Shown here piece by piece: positions 46,690-58,868 of a DNA stretch of 64,000 nt. The DNA lies in assembly GCF_008728515.1 (NCBI RefSeq), contig NC_044996.1, positions 130,356,923 through 130,420,922 on the forward strand, read 5' to 3'. Each line of letters begins with the position of its first letter. Position 1 is the first letter of the stretch. Under the pieces are notes generated by a model. The model saw nothing but the letters and a program-made list of their open reading frames with translations. It ran no database searches and was not told where the DNA came from. A program made the position numbers and the translations under genes. Source of the stretch: Papio anubis. Its lineage: Eukaryota > Chordata > Mammalia > Primates > Cercopithecidae.

Positions 46690-48520
46690 TTCCCATATTT
46701 TCTTCGTCTATTTTGCCTGAAGTTTTTTAAAGTAACTTACAGACATTATACCATCTCATCCCCTAAATACCAAAGTATGCATCTCTGATAAAATAATGAG
46801 TCTTTATATGATCATACTATCTTTATAAATCTAACAAAATTAACAGTAATTCCCTAATGTCATCTATAATTCGATTCATCTTCAAATTTCTACAATTGCC
46901 AAACCAAGATCCAATCAAGAAGCATGCATTCCATGTGATTGTTGTCTCCCTTAAATCTCTTTTAATCTAAAAACATTTTTTTCATCCCATTGACCTGCTG
47001 AAGAAACCAGGCCAAAAGTCCCCAGAGGGGAGCATCACCAGAAGGAGATAAGTAGAATGGATTCCACCAAAAGGAATGACACTTAGTTCTCTCCAGGTTT
47101 CCTGCTAGCTGAGATTGGTGGCTCTCCTTCCTCCTAGGAGGAGGTACTGCACATGACCCTAACTTTCCACAAGGCTGCCAGGCTGTATCAGCAGATGCTT
47201 CCAACTACCCACAGTGCTTGTCTGTCACTTTCCTGAGCCCACAATTCCCAGGTTCCTCCTACTTGCAAAGTCAATCATGAAAAAAATTCCTTCTTTTATA
47301 ATATCATACATAATGCCTTCTGCCCTGCACACATCCTACTGTGGAAGCTTCTGCCTATAAGTTCTAGCCTACACTGTGAAAAGATTGTTGGTGTTTTCCT
47401 AACACCTTTGGTGATCAGTGGAACCCAACTGCTTCATGTAATAGTTCCACTTCCTAGACTTGTTCAGTTGTTACCTCATAGTGTCATTTTACTTGTTTCT
47501 CTATCCCCTATATTTCCTGTAAACTGGAAGTCAAATTTTTAGGCTTGATATAATTAACATTAAACACATATTGGAAGGAACTTCAGTAAGTCATTGTGTG
47601 TATTTCCTATGACATCACCTCATAAGTTCTGATTGTCCCATTCCTATTAAAAAGTGATGACTGATCACTGGGCTAAGTTGGTAACAACCAGATCCCTCCC
47701 TTGTTAAGTTACATTGCCCCTCTGGCAAACAGTTTGTAATATCTGGGGTGATTCTCCAATAACATGTGATTATCCAGTTCCCCATCACCAGTTTACCTAG
47801 TGGTTTTAACATCTTTGGATAATCCTTGTCTGAATGAAGGACTACATGAAGGCTACCAATTGATGGCTTTCTAATTTAATCATTTATTCTACACATGTCA
47901 GCAGTCATTCTAGTTTGAGAAAGAGCTTTCTCATTAGCTATGTTAATTTGGTTACTCAAACATGATTCCAATAGCAAACCAAGATAAATGTTTCTGTTTC
48001 TTTAATACAAATTCCAGGGTAAGTAATAAGTGTAATAATCTTCTGCAAAGATGGCAAAAGAGTGTTTTCTTGTTTGCTTCTTACAGACACATGGATTTTA
48101 ATATAATTAATGTATTTCAATCAATGATAGCCATTTTTTTTGGAAGACATACCGTTTTCATGTATTGCAGCGAAGGTGTATGAACTTGCCAACTAATTTT
48201 AGTTGGAATAATATGAAAATTAATTTGAATTCTTCAAAAACATACAGCTTCATTATTTCTTTTGTATTCTTAAATGGCCCCAAATTTGGTCAATGGGAGC
48301 CCCTTCAAGCTAGCTTCTATGCTCTCCTGACTAAATCTCATTAATATTTGAGTACTTCCTTGCTCTCTGGCTCAACAGGCTGTCCCAAGTTCATCTTGCA
48401 TTTCCCATATCCTATGCTTAAAAATAGCAGTTTCTCTAAATAGCCCTGCTTCTCTTCAATAGTTTATAGCATTTAGGGATCATAGATTTTGACATGTCAT
48501 TATTTCCAGCTGTTATCAGA
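46690..48520 (-). mobile_element. L1ME/HAL1-like 3' region, antisense
   Basis: Read in reverse it matches ancient L1 3' UTR sequence: CCCTTAAATCTCTTTTAATC, CTGCTGAAGAAACCAGGCC, CTATATTTCCTGTAAACTGG, CAATGGGAGCCCCTTCAAGC and GGATAATCCTTGTCTGAATG occur in order. No coding capacity. Confidence 0.75.
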
Positions 48521-50500
48521 AGATAGCCTTAGAAACCCCTCCCCACACATACACAATGAGTGTATTGATTTTTCCAGTTTAAATTTAACATTACAGAATT
48601 TCTACTTATTTAGTTTTACACCTTTAGTTCTTTTATACTGAATAACCTTGGGCTATATACTTACTTTAATATACAAAAATAGTCTCAAGATAACAATACA
48701 GTATTACCATTAAGCATAAAACTGCTGAATGACATTTAAGATTTCTTTGCATTTCTTTTTTCCCTTATAATGTATTACCTAAGGATGCAAAGTCAAAGGA
48801 CTGTATTTTAAAGACATTTGAAATAATTATTTTCTCTGGTTATATTACCAATTTGATATCAAATTAGGTTCATTTGTTTTCAAATTTTAGAAGTTTTCTT
48901 CTTTTTTGACATTATGCAATTTACATTTTTTTAATTATGGAGGAAACCAGTAATCTTTATGAACGTGAGTTCTTAAGTTCTTACCCAACCCTCCAATAGT
49001 TAACCTTCACTGTGGACCTCTGCCCAAAACTTCTATTCTTTGAATTTTCAGTCAGTTCTCTAGGCTCTAGATATTAGCCTTTGAGTAAACCTTTAGAGTA
49101 ATTATATATTTATAGATAATTATTGAGTTCAGATACTTGCCTGAAAATATTGCCTGTAATTTCACCCCTTTTAATTTATTCTCCATAAATTCTAGGTCAG
49201 TTTCTTTAAATATGCTTAAGGGTTTTGAAACTGATAGTAGAGTACCAACTGGAAGGAGAATCACAAGATTTCAGTAAAATTGAAAGGAGGTAGAGGCCCC
49301 TGGATGTGTCTCGTCCTGTGAGACAAGGCTTCTCATAGGCAGAACTTGTTTTCAGCTGCTGCACACCCACGTGGCTGGACACATTATTTGCAGCAGGCAT
49401 TCATCTTGATTAGTCAGTTCCCATCCCTGACGAGTCATGAAATATTTTTAATATCGTTTCTTTTCGAGGCATAGGATTTCATCTCCCAAGTCAATCCCTG
49501 TCTACAGTGGGAACCTTTCTGAATAAAGATAAGCAAGAACAAACTTCTTACGAGATTAAAACTTCACAAGGAGCCTGCTGAGTAAATTTGAACTGATTGA
49601 GTTTAGTTCATATAATTGTATCCAAGAAGATTAAATATAGTTGTTTTCTAGTGCAAGCTAATTAGATTCCCCCTTGTGTCCATTGATGGAACACACATTT
49701 CGTTTTCATAAAGACAACACGGTTTTCATGGTAATGTGCCTCTGGCTCTGGCACAGAATGAGAAAAGATGCTGTTGAAAATTGATTGCCTTGTTTTCTCT
49801 CTTTAGATTATAGAGACTACTGAAGGTATTCTTGCAACGTGCAATTTGGATGTACTTTACCTTTGAAGAGTGAAGGTGGAAAAGACTAAAGAAAGCAATC
49901 AATAAAACATTAAAATCCCTATAGAAATATATGGACACCTTTTTACCAAGTCTCTGGAAAATAATGATCAGGAAAAATAAAGCTAGTCAAAGTTGAGAGA
50001 AGTCTTGGGAGCTAACAACTTTTCTGTATGTGAAGCTCGCACAGGGTTACTGGAGGTGAGGGATGGAAGTTTTGAGGATCTGACTAAGGCAGGGCTGAGG
50101 TGCAAGTGGGCTTCAACAAAAATGACAAGCATTGTTTGTTTAAGTCATTATTTGAGAGTCTGTAGCTGGCAGGTGAATCTAATCTTACCTGACACAATGA
50201 TATAAACAAACACTTTTACTATAAGTAATTGGGTCAAAAATCACAAAAGCAGACAAAAATCAAAACAAAATAAAACTGAAAAGTGAGGGGAGTAGGAATT
50301 TTCTCTCATCTCCTATGACGTTCTTAGTAGATATTGTGCCATGTTAGATTTTTGAAATTAATACATATATTTCAAAGGGATAAAATGTGTTTATCAAAAT
50401 CATAATTTAAAATAAAATACATAACTATAAATTTATCAGAATGAAACTGGGAGATGACAAAGACCACAATGGTGATGTAAAAAAGGAAAAAAAAGAAAAT
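48521..50500. other. Unrecognised A+T-rich stretch
   Basis: The frames of about 65-70 codons at 49067-50205 show no domain. No repeat named. This is one of the larger apparently single-copy stretches of the window. Confidence 0.35.
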
Positions 50501-50504
50501 GTCA

Positions 50505-51016
50505 AGCAAGTCCTAGCCAGATCAATTAGGCAAGAGAAGGAAATAAAGGGCATCCAAATTGGAAAAGAGGAAGGCAAATTATCTCTGTTTGCAGATGATA
50601 TAATCATATATCTTGAAAATCCTAAAGACTCCTCCAAAAGACTCCTAGATTTGATAAACAGATTCAATAAAGTCTCAGGTTACAAAGTCAATGTACACAA
50701 ATCAGCAGCACTGCTATATACATCAGCAGCAACCAAGCTGAGAATAAAATCAAGAACTCAATCCGTTTTACAACAGCTGCAAAACAAAAAACAAAAAACA
50801 AAAAACAAAAAAAACCTAGGAATATACTTAGCCAAGGAGGTAAAAGATCTCTACAAGGAGAACTATAAAACACTACTGAAAGAAATAACAGATGACACAA
50901 ACAAATGGAAACACATCCCATGCTCCTTGGTTGGAAGAATCAATATTGTGAAAATGACCATACTGCTCAAAGCAATCTACAGATTTAATGCAATTCTCAT
51001 AAAAATATCAACATAA
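50505..51016 (+). pseudogene. L1 ORF2 reverse transcriptase fragment
   Basis: An open frame beginning 50441 (191 codons) covers the RT palm, with the F-A-D-D catalytic motif at 50588-50599 followed by I-I-I-Y-L-E-N-P. The frame closes where the internal duplication starts. The amino-terminal endonuclease and most of the C-terminal domain are missing in this frame, so it is non-functional. Confidence 0.88.
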
Positions 51017-51182
51017 CAATAGCTGCAAAAATATTAAAATACTTAGGAAAAACCTAACAAAGGAGTTGAAAGACCTCTACAAGGAAAACTACAAAATACT
51101 ACTGAAAGAAATCGTAAATGACACAAACAAACATAAACACATCCCGTGCTCATGGATGGGTAGAATCAATATTGTGAAAATG
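50768..51182 (+). repeat. Duplicated L1 segment (two copies)
   Basis: Copy 1 at 50768-50956 and copy 2 at 51014-51182 both contain CTGAAAGAAAT, GACACAAACAAA, CACATCCC and GAATCAATATTGTGAAAATG. Copy 1 has an expanded (ACAAAAA)n patch (~50780-50812). After copy 2 the sequence skips ahead to GAACAGAATAGAGAACTC. Confidence 0.9.
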
Positions 51183-51355
51183 GAACAGAATAGAGAACTC
51201 AGAAATAAAGTCAAATATGTACAGCCAACTGATCTTTGACAAAGTATACAAAAACATACATTGGGGAATGGACATCCTATTTAGGAAATGGTGCTGGGAA
51301 AACTGACAAGCCACATGTAGAAGAATGAAACTGAATCCATATCTCTCACTATATA

Positions 51356-51401
51356 TTACTTTCAAATGGCAAAAACCACAATTACTTTTGCACCAACCTA
51401 A
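51356..51401. mobile_element. Half MADE1 mariner MITE
   Basis: GGCAAAAACCACAATTAC and TTTTGCACCAACCTAA are the distal arm of the ~80-bp palindromic MADE1. The matching first arm is absent, so the hairpin that gives rise to miR-548-type precursors cannot form from this copy alone. It sits inside the L1 between ATCTCTCACTATATA and AAAAAAATCAACTC. Confidence 0.88.
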
Positions 51402-51832
51402 TAAAAAAATCAACTCAGGATGGATCGAAGACTTCACCTGAGATCATAAAATGTCTAGAAGATAACATTGGAAAAACTCTTCTAGACATCGACCTAGGCA
51501 AAGATTTTATGACTAAGACCCCAAAAGCAAATGCAACAGAAACAAAAGATAAATGAATGGAACCTAATTAAATTAAAAAGCTTCTGCACAGGGAAATAAT
51601 AATAAGAGTAAACAGATAACCCACAGAATGGGAGAAAATATTTGCAAACTATGCATCCAGCAAAGGACTGTACTGTAGTATCCAGAATCTACAAGGAACT
51701 TAAACAAATCAGCAAGGAAAAAACCAAAAAAACAAAAAACAAAAAACAAATAATCTCATCAAAAAGGGGGCAAATAACATGAATAAACATTTCTCAAAAG
51801 AAGATATACAAATGGTTAACAAACACATGAAG

Positions 51833-51883
51833 AAATGCTCAACACGATGAACGTTTTTTCAATTCTCATTGTGTTGAGCATTT
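51833..51883. repeat. 18-bp inverted repeat (hairpin) inside L1
   Basis: Left arm AAATGCTCAACACGATGA (51833-51850) and right arm TCATTGTGTTGAGCATTT (51866-51883) pair at 17 of 18 positions (the exception is a G-T type mismatch) around a 15-nt loop. It is not part of the usual L1 sequence here. Confidence 0.9.
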
Positions 51884-52640
51884 AAATAATTAAAACCACA
51901 ATGAGATACCACCTTACTCCTGCAAGAATGGTCACTAATGAAAAGTCAAAAAACAATAGATGTTGGCATGGATGTGGGGAAAAGGGAATGCTTATATACT
52001 GCTGGTGGGAATATAAATTAATGCAATCTCTATGGAAAGATTGGAATATGGAGATTCCTTAAAAAACTAAAAAGTAGATCTACCATTCAATCCAGCTATT
52101 CCACTCCTGGGTATCTACCCAAAGGAAAGGGAGTCATTATATGAAAAAGACACTTGCACATGTATGTTTATAGCAGGACAATTTTCATATTGCAAGATGC
52201 TCAGTGCCCATCAACTAATGAGTAGATAAAGAAAATGTTGTATATATACACCATGAAATACTACTCAGCCATAAAAAGAAGCTAAATGATGTTTTTTGTT
52301 TGTTTGTTTGTTTGTTTTTTGTTTTTTTGCAGCAACCTGGATAGAGCTGGAGGCCATTCTTCTAAATGAAGTAATACAGGAGTGGAAAACCAAAAACCGT
52401 ATGTATTCACTTATAAGTGGGAGCTAAGCTATGAGTACACAAAGGCATATAGAGTAATGTAATGGACACTGGAGACTCAAAAAGGGGGACTAGGGATAAA
52501 AAACTATATATTAGGTACCATGTACACTACTTGGGTGACAGGTGCACTAAAATCTCAGAATTCACCACTATATAATTCATCTATGTAACAGAAAAACATT
52601 TGTACCCAAAAAGCTATTGAAATAAACATTAAAACAAAAA

Positions 52641-53007
52641 GAAATATCAAGGAAGTACTTAAAAATAAACATCATGAAAGGTTATTCACAATCCAATATA
52701 TTAATTTTATTATTAAATTTAAAATAATAAATTTATTTATTAAAAGATAAAACTGAGTATTTAAAAACAAGAAGTATGCTGTGTACAAAAAGGTATAATG
52801 AATACAAATATATGTGGAATATAAGAGAAAATTTATACAAAAGGAATCAGAATGATTAAAAATAAAAGAATATGGGAAAATATTAGGCAAATGCAAATTA
52901 AAATCAAATAAGGGCTTAATTAGAAATTTAAAAGCATTAACTAAGACAAAAGGATCACTTTAAAACAATAAAGTGTGAAATACACAGCAAAGATATAAAT
53001 ATCAGAA
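52641..53007. other. A+T-rich stretch, possible L1M trace
   Basis: AAGACAAAAGGATCACTTT near 52944 hints at L1M ORF2, but the match is weak. No gene. Confidence 0.3.
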
Positions 53008-53315
53008 GCCGGGCAGGGCGTGGTGGCTCACGCCTGTAATCCCAGCACTTGGGAGGCCGAGGCGGGTGGATCGCCAGGTCAAGAGATCGAGACCATCCTG
53101 GCCAACATGGTGAAACCCTGTCTTTACTAAAAGTACAAAAATTAGCCAGGCGTGGTGGCACGCACCTGTAGTCCCAGCTACTCGGGAGGCTGAGGCAGGA
53201 GAATCGCTTGAACCTGGGAGGCGGAGGTTGCAGTGAAATGAGATCACTCCACTGCACTCCAGCCTGGCAACAGAGTGAGACTCTGTCTCAAAAAAAAAAA
53301 AAAAAAAAAAAAAAT
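53008..53315 (+). mobile_element. AluSc-like element
   Basis: GCCAGGTCAAGAGATCGAG, GGCCAACATGG and GAGAATCGCTTGAACCTGG indicate AluSc. The A-tail is about 25 bp. AGAAGCC on both sides (around 53003-53009 and 53318-53324) is a probable TSD overlapping the Alu start. Confidence 0.92.
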
Positions 53316-53329
53316 TAGAAGCCACTATA

Positions 53330-54450
53330 TCACAGTTAACACAACATCAAGAAATATTTTTTAAAAAAAGTTTTGCAAGAAATAGAATAATAGTGGTAGA
53401 GTGTGTCATACATCTGTCTGTCTCTGATAGGTTGAGCACATACATATAAATTAAGACTATTTAAAGTTTAGCAGCCACTTCTCCTTGCCTATTTTTCCTG
53501 TCTTTCTCAGTAACAGATCCCTTTATTGTTGGGAGCATCAGTGTGCCCAGACTTTTAAATAACCTGTATTTTTCAGCATCCCTTGAGGATGAAGGAGCCT
53601 CAATGAGAGGTAAGCAGTAATTACTGGGTTAGATTTCCAGGAAAGTTTTTCAAAAGGGAACTAACTTAGGTAGGTGGGAGGCCAGTACCCTTTTCTCTTT
53701 CTCTCGTCTTCTTCTTTCTGGTCCTAATAATGTCTTTTTCTTCTTCGATGTATCAATATAGTAGTTGTAACTTATAATTGTTAATACCAAACATTTAAAA
53801 AACTTGATTTTTTTTAACTGAATGAAACTGGTTAAAATGTCTTATTTCTTCACATGCTGGTGGATTTTTTGAAGTTATTTTATTTAACATTCTCATATCA
53901 GTATTTGAAGAGATTTAGCTACAGTTTTCTACTGATTTCTTCAACAGCTTTTGGTATATTTATTTTATCTTCCTCTGATAAATACACTCTGATCTTACCT
54001 TGAGGAACTCCCTTCTCTCATGCCATAAGATTCTAGAAAGACTGTCTATTATCGCTCTCCACCCTTTTCTCCCACATTTGTGAGAAGACTCACAGTAATC
54101 AGTCAAAGTGATCTATTCTGACCACAGTGATTACTTTATAGGCATATAGCCCAATGTAAGCCAATCATAATCTTCCTAAGATTCAATATATTGGCACTGC
54201 TTCTCCAGCAACATAGAGAGAGAGATAATAAATTCAGAAAATGAGGAGAAGTGGAGATGAGTAGAAGTGAGAGATGGGTAGAAATCAATCCTTGTTGACA
54301 GTTTAGTCTGAGGATCCAGTCATTCTTGATCTACCAACAAAATTGTCAATTATATTGCCCAACAAATTCTCCTTTGTGCATAAATTAATTGGAATTTGGT
54401 TTTGTCACTTCTGGCCAAAGGAAGCCTGATGTATACAGCCTTGATGTTCA
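53330..54450. other. Unrecognised non-coding stretch
   Basis: No gene and no named repeat found. Confidence 0.35.
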
Positions 54451-54454
54451 TCAG

Positions 54455-54645
54455 TCAGAACTGGTTAAAGATATTATGGCAGATAAATGCAATAGAGAAT
54501 TATTTAGATTTTAGAAAGGATAGTGGAGATCTATAGCTATTGTTATGGAAAGATCTTCATAACATATTATTGAGTGAAAAAATCAGTATTTTAGTATGAT
54601 TCCATTTAAGTAAAAGAACATATTTTTATATTTAACATATAACAT
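54455..54645 (+). mobile_element. L1M/HAL1-like ORF2 3' fragment
   Basis: AATGCAATAGAGAATTATT, GTTATGGAAAGATCTTCATA, TATTATTGAGTGAAAAAATC and GTATGATTCCATTTAAGTAA follow the tail of ancient L1 ORF2. Confidence 0.6.
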
Positions 54646-54691
54646 ATATTTATATTTAGCCATGTGTATATGTGTGTATATATGTGTATAT

Positions 54692-55053
54692 AGATGGTCC
54701 CTGACATATGATGCTTCAACTTATGATTTTTTGACTTTAGGATTGTACAAAAGTGATATGTGTTCTGTAGAAAATTCACCTCGAGTGGCCATACAATCAT
54801 TCCATTTTTCTCTTTTAGTACACTATTCAATAAACTACATGAACTATTCAACACTTTATTATAAAATAGGCTTTGTGTTAGATAATTTTGCTCAATTGGA
54901 GGCTAATGTGAGTGTTCTGGGCATGTTTAAGGCAGGCTACTCTAAGCTATGATGTTCATCAGGTTAAGTGTATTAAATGCATTTTTGATTTATAATATTT
55001 TCAACTTACAATGGATTTATTGGGAGTGTAACCCCATTGTAAGTTGAGGAGCA

Positions 55054-55055
<2 letters not shown>
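54692..55055. mobile_element. Palindromic DNA transposon, Tigger-like
   Basis: Termini are inverted: AGATGGTCCCTGACATATG at the left and CATTGTAAGTTGAGGAGCAT at the right, with matching inner arms (TCAACTTATGATTTTT and TTTTCAACTTACAATGG). The middle includes ATTATAAAATAGGCTTTGTG. It is a common primate non-autonomous element; the exact name is uncertain. Confidence 0.8.
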
Positions 55056-55097
<42 letters not shown>

Positions 55098-55100
55098 TGT
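55054..55100. repeat. (TC)n(TG)n compound microsatellite
   Basis: About 13 TC units then about 10 GT units, starting directly at the right terminus of the palindromic transposon. Confidence 0.95.
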
Positions 55101-57530
55101 GCATGTAATTTTTAATTCCCAGTACAAAAGCACTAGAAGGAACTCAGCTGAGAAGATTGGTGAAGCAAGCCAGAAATGAGCTCTGCTGAATTTTTTTGTT
55201 CTTCTACAAGGTTTTACTTAAGACTGAATAATGGGAACTCTGGGAATTGAACTTAGGTGATAAATGATAAAAAAAAAAAATCAAAGTAGCTCTGTGACTG
55301 AATTTGTTGTTTGCCTATAAAAGGAGAGCTATGTCACTCATGTGTGAGTTCAGCACATCTCCCTGAGCAGAAATTTAAAAGGTGACATACAGGGCAAAAA
55401 AGAGGAAATTCACCAAATAAGGCAAGTCATGAGTACAGTTCTCTGGTGGGCACTGATGTCAGGAAGCTGGCTTTAAACAGGTTTGGGATTGGTTGCTTAA
55501 AAGTCTAATGAGCCCAAGGTCAATCAGTAGATGCAATCATATTCTCACATTCAATACCTAATGAAGTTTTCCATTAATAGATGTCATCTTACCTATGTTG
55601 AGGTTGTAAAATTGGATCATATCTTTGCAGTTGAGTAAGTGTTTGCACCTAGAAAATATGTCATTCTCCCTCTTGATCAGACTGAAAAGAGGTTAATTTG
55701 GTGTATGAAATGAGAATTGATTGGGTTGCCATTAGAGTGGAGTAAAGAGTTCTTCTCTATCTGAAACCTAGGATTGGGGTGATACATGAAGAAGCCCCTC
55801 AGCTTCTAGTGGTGGGAGATAAACTTCCCTGTAAAGGCTGGCTGGGAGCAAAGCTGAAAACTCACCTCCTCAGGGATCCTAAAGATGGGTCTTTATTTGG
55901 GCACTACTATCAAACTATTCTGTTTTTCACTTTTTTCTATTATTGCCAGCTGTACAAGAAAGTCTCATGCAAAGGCATAGCCTGGTTTGTGTTATACTGA
56001 CATGAGATATGGAAGACTGTGTATACTTTACTTGGGATAAGCAGGGTGATATTAGTGTTCCCTTCTGAAAAGTTCAGAGTGGGAAAGAAGTAGCAGTCAC
56101 CTGGCAAGGATAGCATTGCCCTGAAGAGCCATGATTCAGTTCACAATACTACTTAGTGAGTGTGGAGGCAGCAGGTTGGCCATGTAATGGGGATGTTGGA
56201 GAGGAATAGTACTTCCCAGCATGTGTGAGGTATGCTCTTGAATCTCTGATATGGCTGGTGAAGGGCACTTGGCAATAAAGATATATAGGCACATGATCCC
56301 AACAATTTTGTTTGTGTGTGTTTGTGAGTGTTTGTGTGCATGTGCATGTGAGTGTGTGCGTGTAGACCATGAGAAGGAAAATGAAGGGGAAATTGAGGAG
56401 GGCAAGCCATTTGAAAAGATGTTCAAACACCTTAACTGTGATGTGGCTTCAACTTATTATTGATTTCTTCTTTGTGCTGTTGTGATTATTTGAGTTGTCT
56501 TTTTAGATAATTAGAATATGTCAATAAAATATTTTTATATGGGCTGCAAAAGGAACTACATTTTTAGGCTATTTGATATTTAGTGGCATTTAGCAGGAAT
56601 TACATTTTCTATAACATGTCTAAGTTTGGAACAGACTCTTCATCTTTGGAAAATATTCCTTACAATGTGGAAAGGTCAGTGAGCCTTTTTATGAGACAAG
56701 AGTTCAGATTTTCTCCTTACTGGTCAACAGCTAAATGACTTCAAATGAGTTTCTTTACTTCTTGAAACTATTTCCTTATCAGCGTAACAGAAAGGTACTT
56801 TCTATTCTATGTAGTAGTCATCAGGTATAATTGAATTGTATGTATATACTATGAATTATTATGAAAAGTTTAGGTTTTATTATTGTTATTATTATTATTG
56901 TTACTTGTACTGGAATTATGATGATGTAAAGTTTCAGTGAAATAATTTGTTTTCCCCACTGGATATCTGGCTGCTAACAATGATGAAAAGACTTCATACA
57001 GGCTTTCAAAAGAAAGCAAATAAAACTTAGGGCAAAAAAAGAGGAATTGGGTTTGTGAACTGGAATTTAATATGTAGTGCATGAACTGCCTTACAGAGAT
57101 GACTTAGATCACTCAATAAAGGCTTGTTGGTTGGTTGATTTGATTTAGAACAGCAAAATCCATGAAAATCAACATTGGCCCATCTACCCAGGAAGGGCCT
57201 TGCAAACCAAATAACTTTTGGTCAACAGGGCTGATGACAGTATGAGAAATTCAATCTACTCCACATCTATTTTTATATATTAGATTTAGAATATTGTGGC
57301 TTTTGTGGCAGTCTGTGGCAGAAATCAAGTGTTTCAGCTGCAAGTTGAAAGTACGTGTCAGTTTACTGAATGAAACAATATACATTGTGTCACTACTTAG
57401 AAATATAATGAGGAGTATAATTTGTTTATATGGATAAGGCAGTAATGAAATACTGTGCAGCAAAATACACTTATTCTGGTCAAATATTCTAAAAACTACT
57501 TGCAAAACTCCTTTTAAAGTGTGACAAACT
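55101..57530. other. Unrecognised stretch with small repeats
   Basis: It holds a degenerate TG-rich tract at about 56308-56365 and an (ATT)n patch at about 56879-56900. Frames of up to 103 codons carry no domain. No named interspersed repeat. Confidence 0.35.
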
Positions 57531-57534
57531 CCAG

Positions 57535-57905
57535 AACTCCTATAGCCCAATAAAAAAGACACGAAGCTTAGTAAAAACTAGGCAAAAGACTGGAACAGAT
57601 ACTTCATTGAGGATGCTATATGAGTGGTCAATAAGCCCCTGAAAATATTTTCATCATTAGTCATCAGGAAAATGCAAATTAAAAACACAATGAAATACTC
57701 CACAGATTCATCAGAATAGCTGTTGATAAAGATGTGGAAGAAATGGAATCAATTTTCTCTTACTGGTAGAAATGTGAAACGATACAACCACTTGGGAAAA
57801 CAGTATGCTTTTCTTATAAAGTTAAACACACACCTACTTTGGACGCAGAAATTCTACTTCTAGGTATTCACCACAAAGGAATGAAAACATATATTCAACA
57901 AAGTG
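57535..57905 (+). mobile_element. L1M ORF2 3' fragment
   Basis: AAAAACTAGGCAAAAGACTGG, CATTAGTCATCAGGAAAATG, CACTTGGGAAAACAGTATGC and TTCTACTTCTAGGTATTCACC follow the sense L1 ORF2 3' order. Both ends are truncated. Confidence 0.82.
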
Positions 57906-58299
57906 TAGTTGAACCAGCTCTGGCTCAGAGCTTCTGTGTCCCAGTCTTGACTCTATGGGGATTTCAGCAGGTTCTGTCATTTCTCTGAGCTCTACCTTCT
58001 AATTTTACAAGGACTACTGGAATTAGGTAATTTCTAAGCTTGCTTAAAGCCATAGCCTTGCTAAGATTACCTGAAATGCTCCCTTGTGATGACTCTCATC
58101 TTAGGAGCCATGAAAGCTGTGCCCACTTGCCACCAGCATGAATAAGGGCTCAGATTACAAGTAGTTCAAAATGCTTGGCAGCTCTTCAGTAATTGTCTCC
58201 TTTTCAGAGGAAAGCTCTTCCTCATCCCCTTCCCACCAGGGCTCAAAGGGAATGAGGGTAGATGTGGGTTAGTGAACATATTTCTAATTATATGTCTGC
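57906..58299. other. Unrecognised non-coding stretch
   Basis: No gene or named repeat. Confidence 0.35.
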
Positions 58300-58830
58300 A
58301 TACATTAATAAATATACTCATTAACAAATATTTATTGAACACTTGTTAAATACAAGGCGTTGTGTTGAGAATTGACTTGAAGAATACACAGCTATTAATG
58401 AGACACATCTTCTCCCCTCATGGAGATGACCATCTAATTAGAAAACATATTTTAAAATATCATAAGGATACGTGACAATATACATCTCACGGGTGAGATA
58501 TACAAAAAGGGCTGTGAACCAGAAAGACATTAAAAATTAGTTCCAATGGGGGGAAGGAGTGCATAAAGGAACTTTTTTCATGAAGAACTTAGCAGTGGAG
58601 CTGTACCTTAAGACATGAGTTGGTTGTTACCATGTAGAAATGGTGGAACAAAAGAGAGGAAAATGCATGGTGATATGACAGTCCTGGGAATGATGAAAAA
58701 CTGGATACACCTGGATAGAGGATGACTGGAACGTGGTAATGGGAGAAAAGATTCAGTTCAGATAATGAAAGCCTTGGCATGCTATTTATGATGTTTGGAC
58801 TTTATTTTGTGGATGTTTAGGACACTTCTT
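58300..58830 (-). repeat. L2-like relic, antisense
   Basis: ATTAACAAATATTTATTGAAC, CCTCATGGAGATGACCATC and a later GCATGCTATTTATGATGTTTGG are consistent with a worn inverted L2. The distal part is weak. Confidence 0.45.
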
Positions 58831-58868
58831 GGTACTGACAATATTCCAAAGAACAATTTACCTAGATT

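Larger units (their letters stand above)
50505..52640 (+). mobile_element. L1PB-like 3' half, internally rearranged
   Basis: Sense L1 from the reverse transcriptase region to the 3' end (CTATTGAAATAAACATT near 52614). The 3' UTR word GGGTGACAGGTGCACTAAAA fits an L1PB or older L1PA age. Changes include a repeated ~170-bp segment, a forward jump that deletes ORF2 sequence after 51182, a half MADE1 at 51356-51401, a hairpin at 51833-51883 and a (GTTT)n insertion near 52297-52328. Confidence 0.9.
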
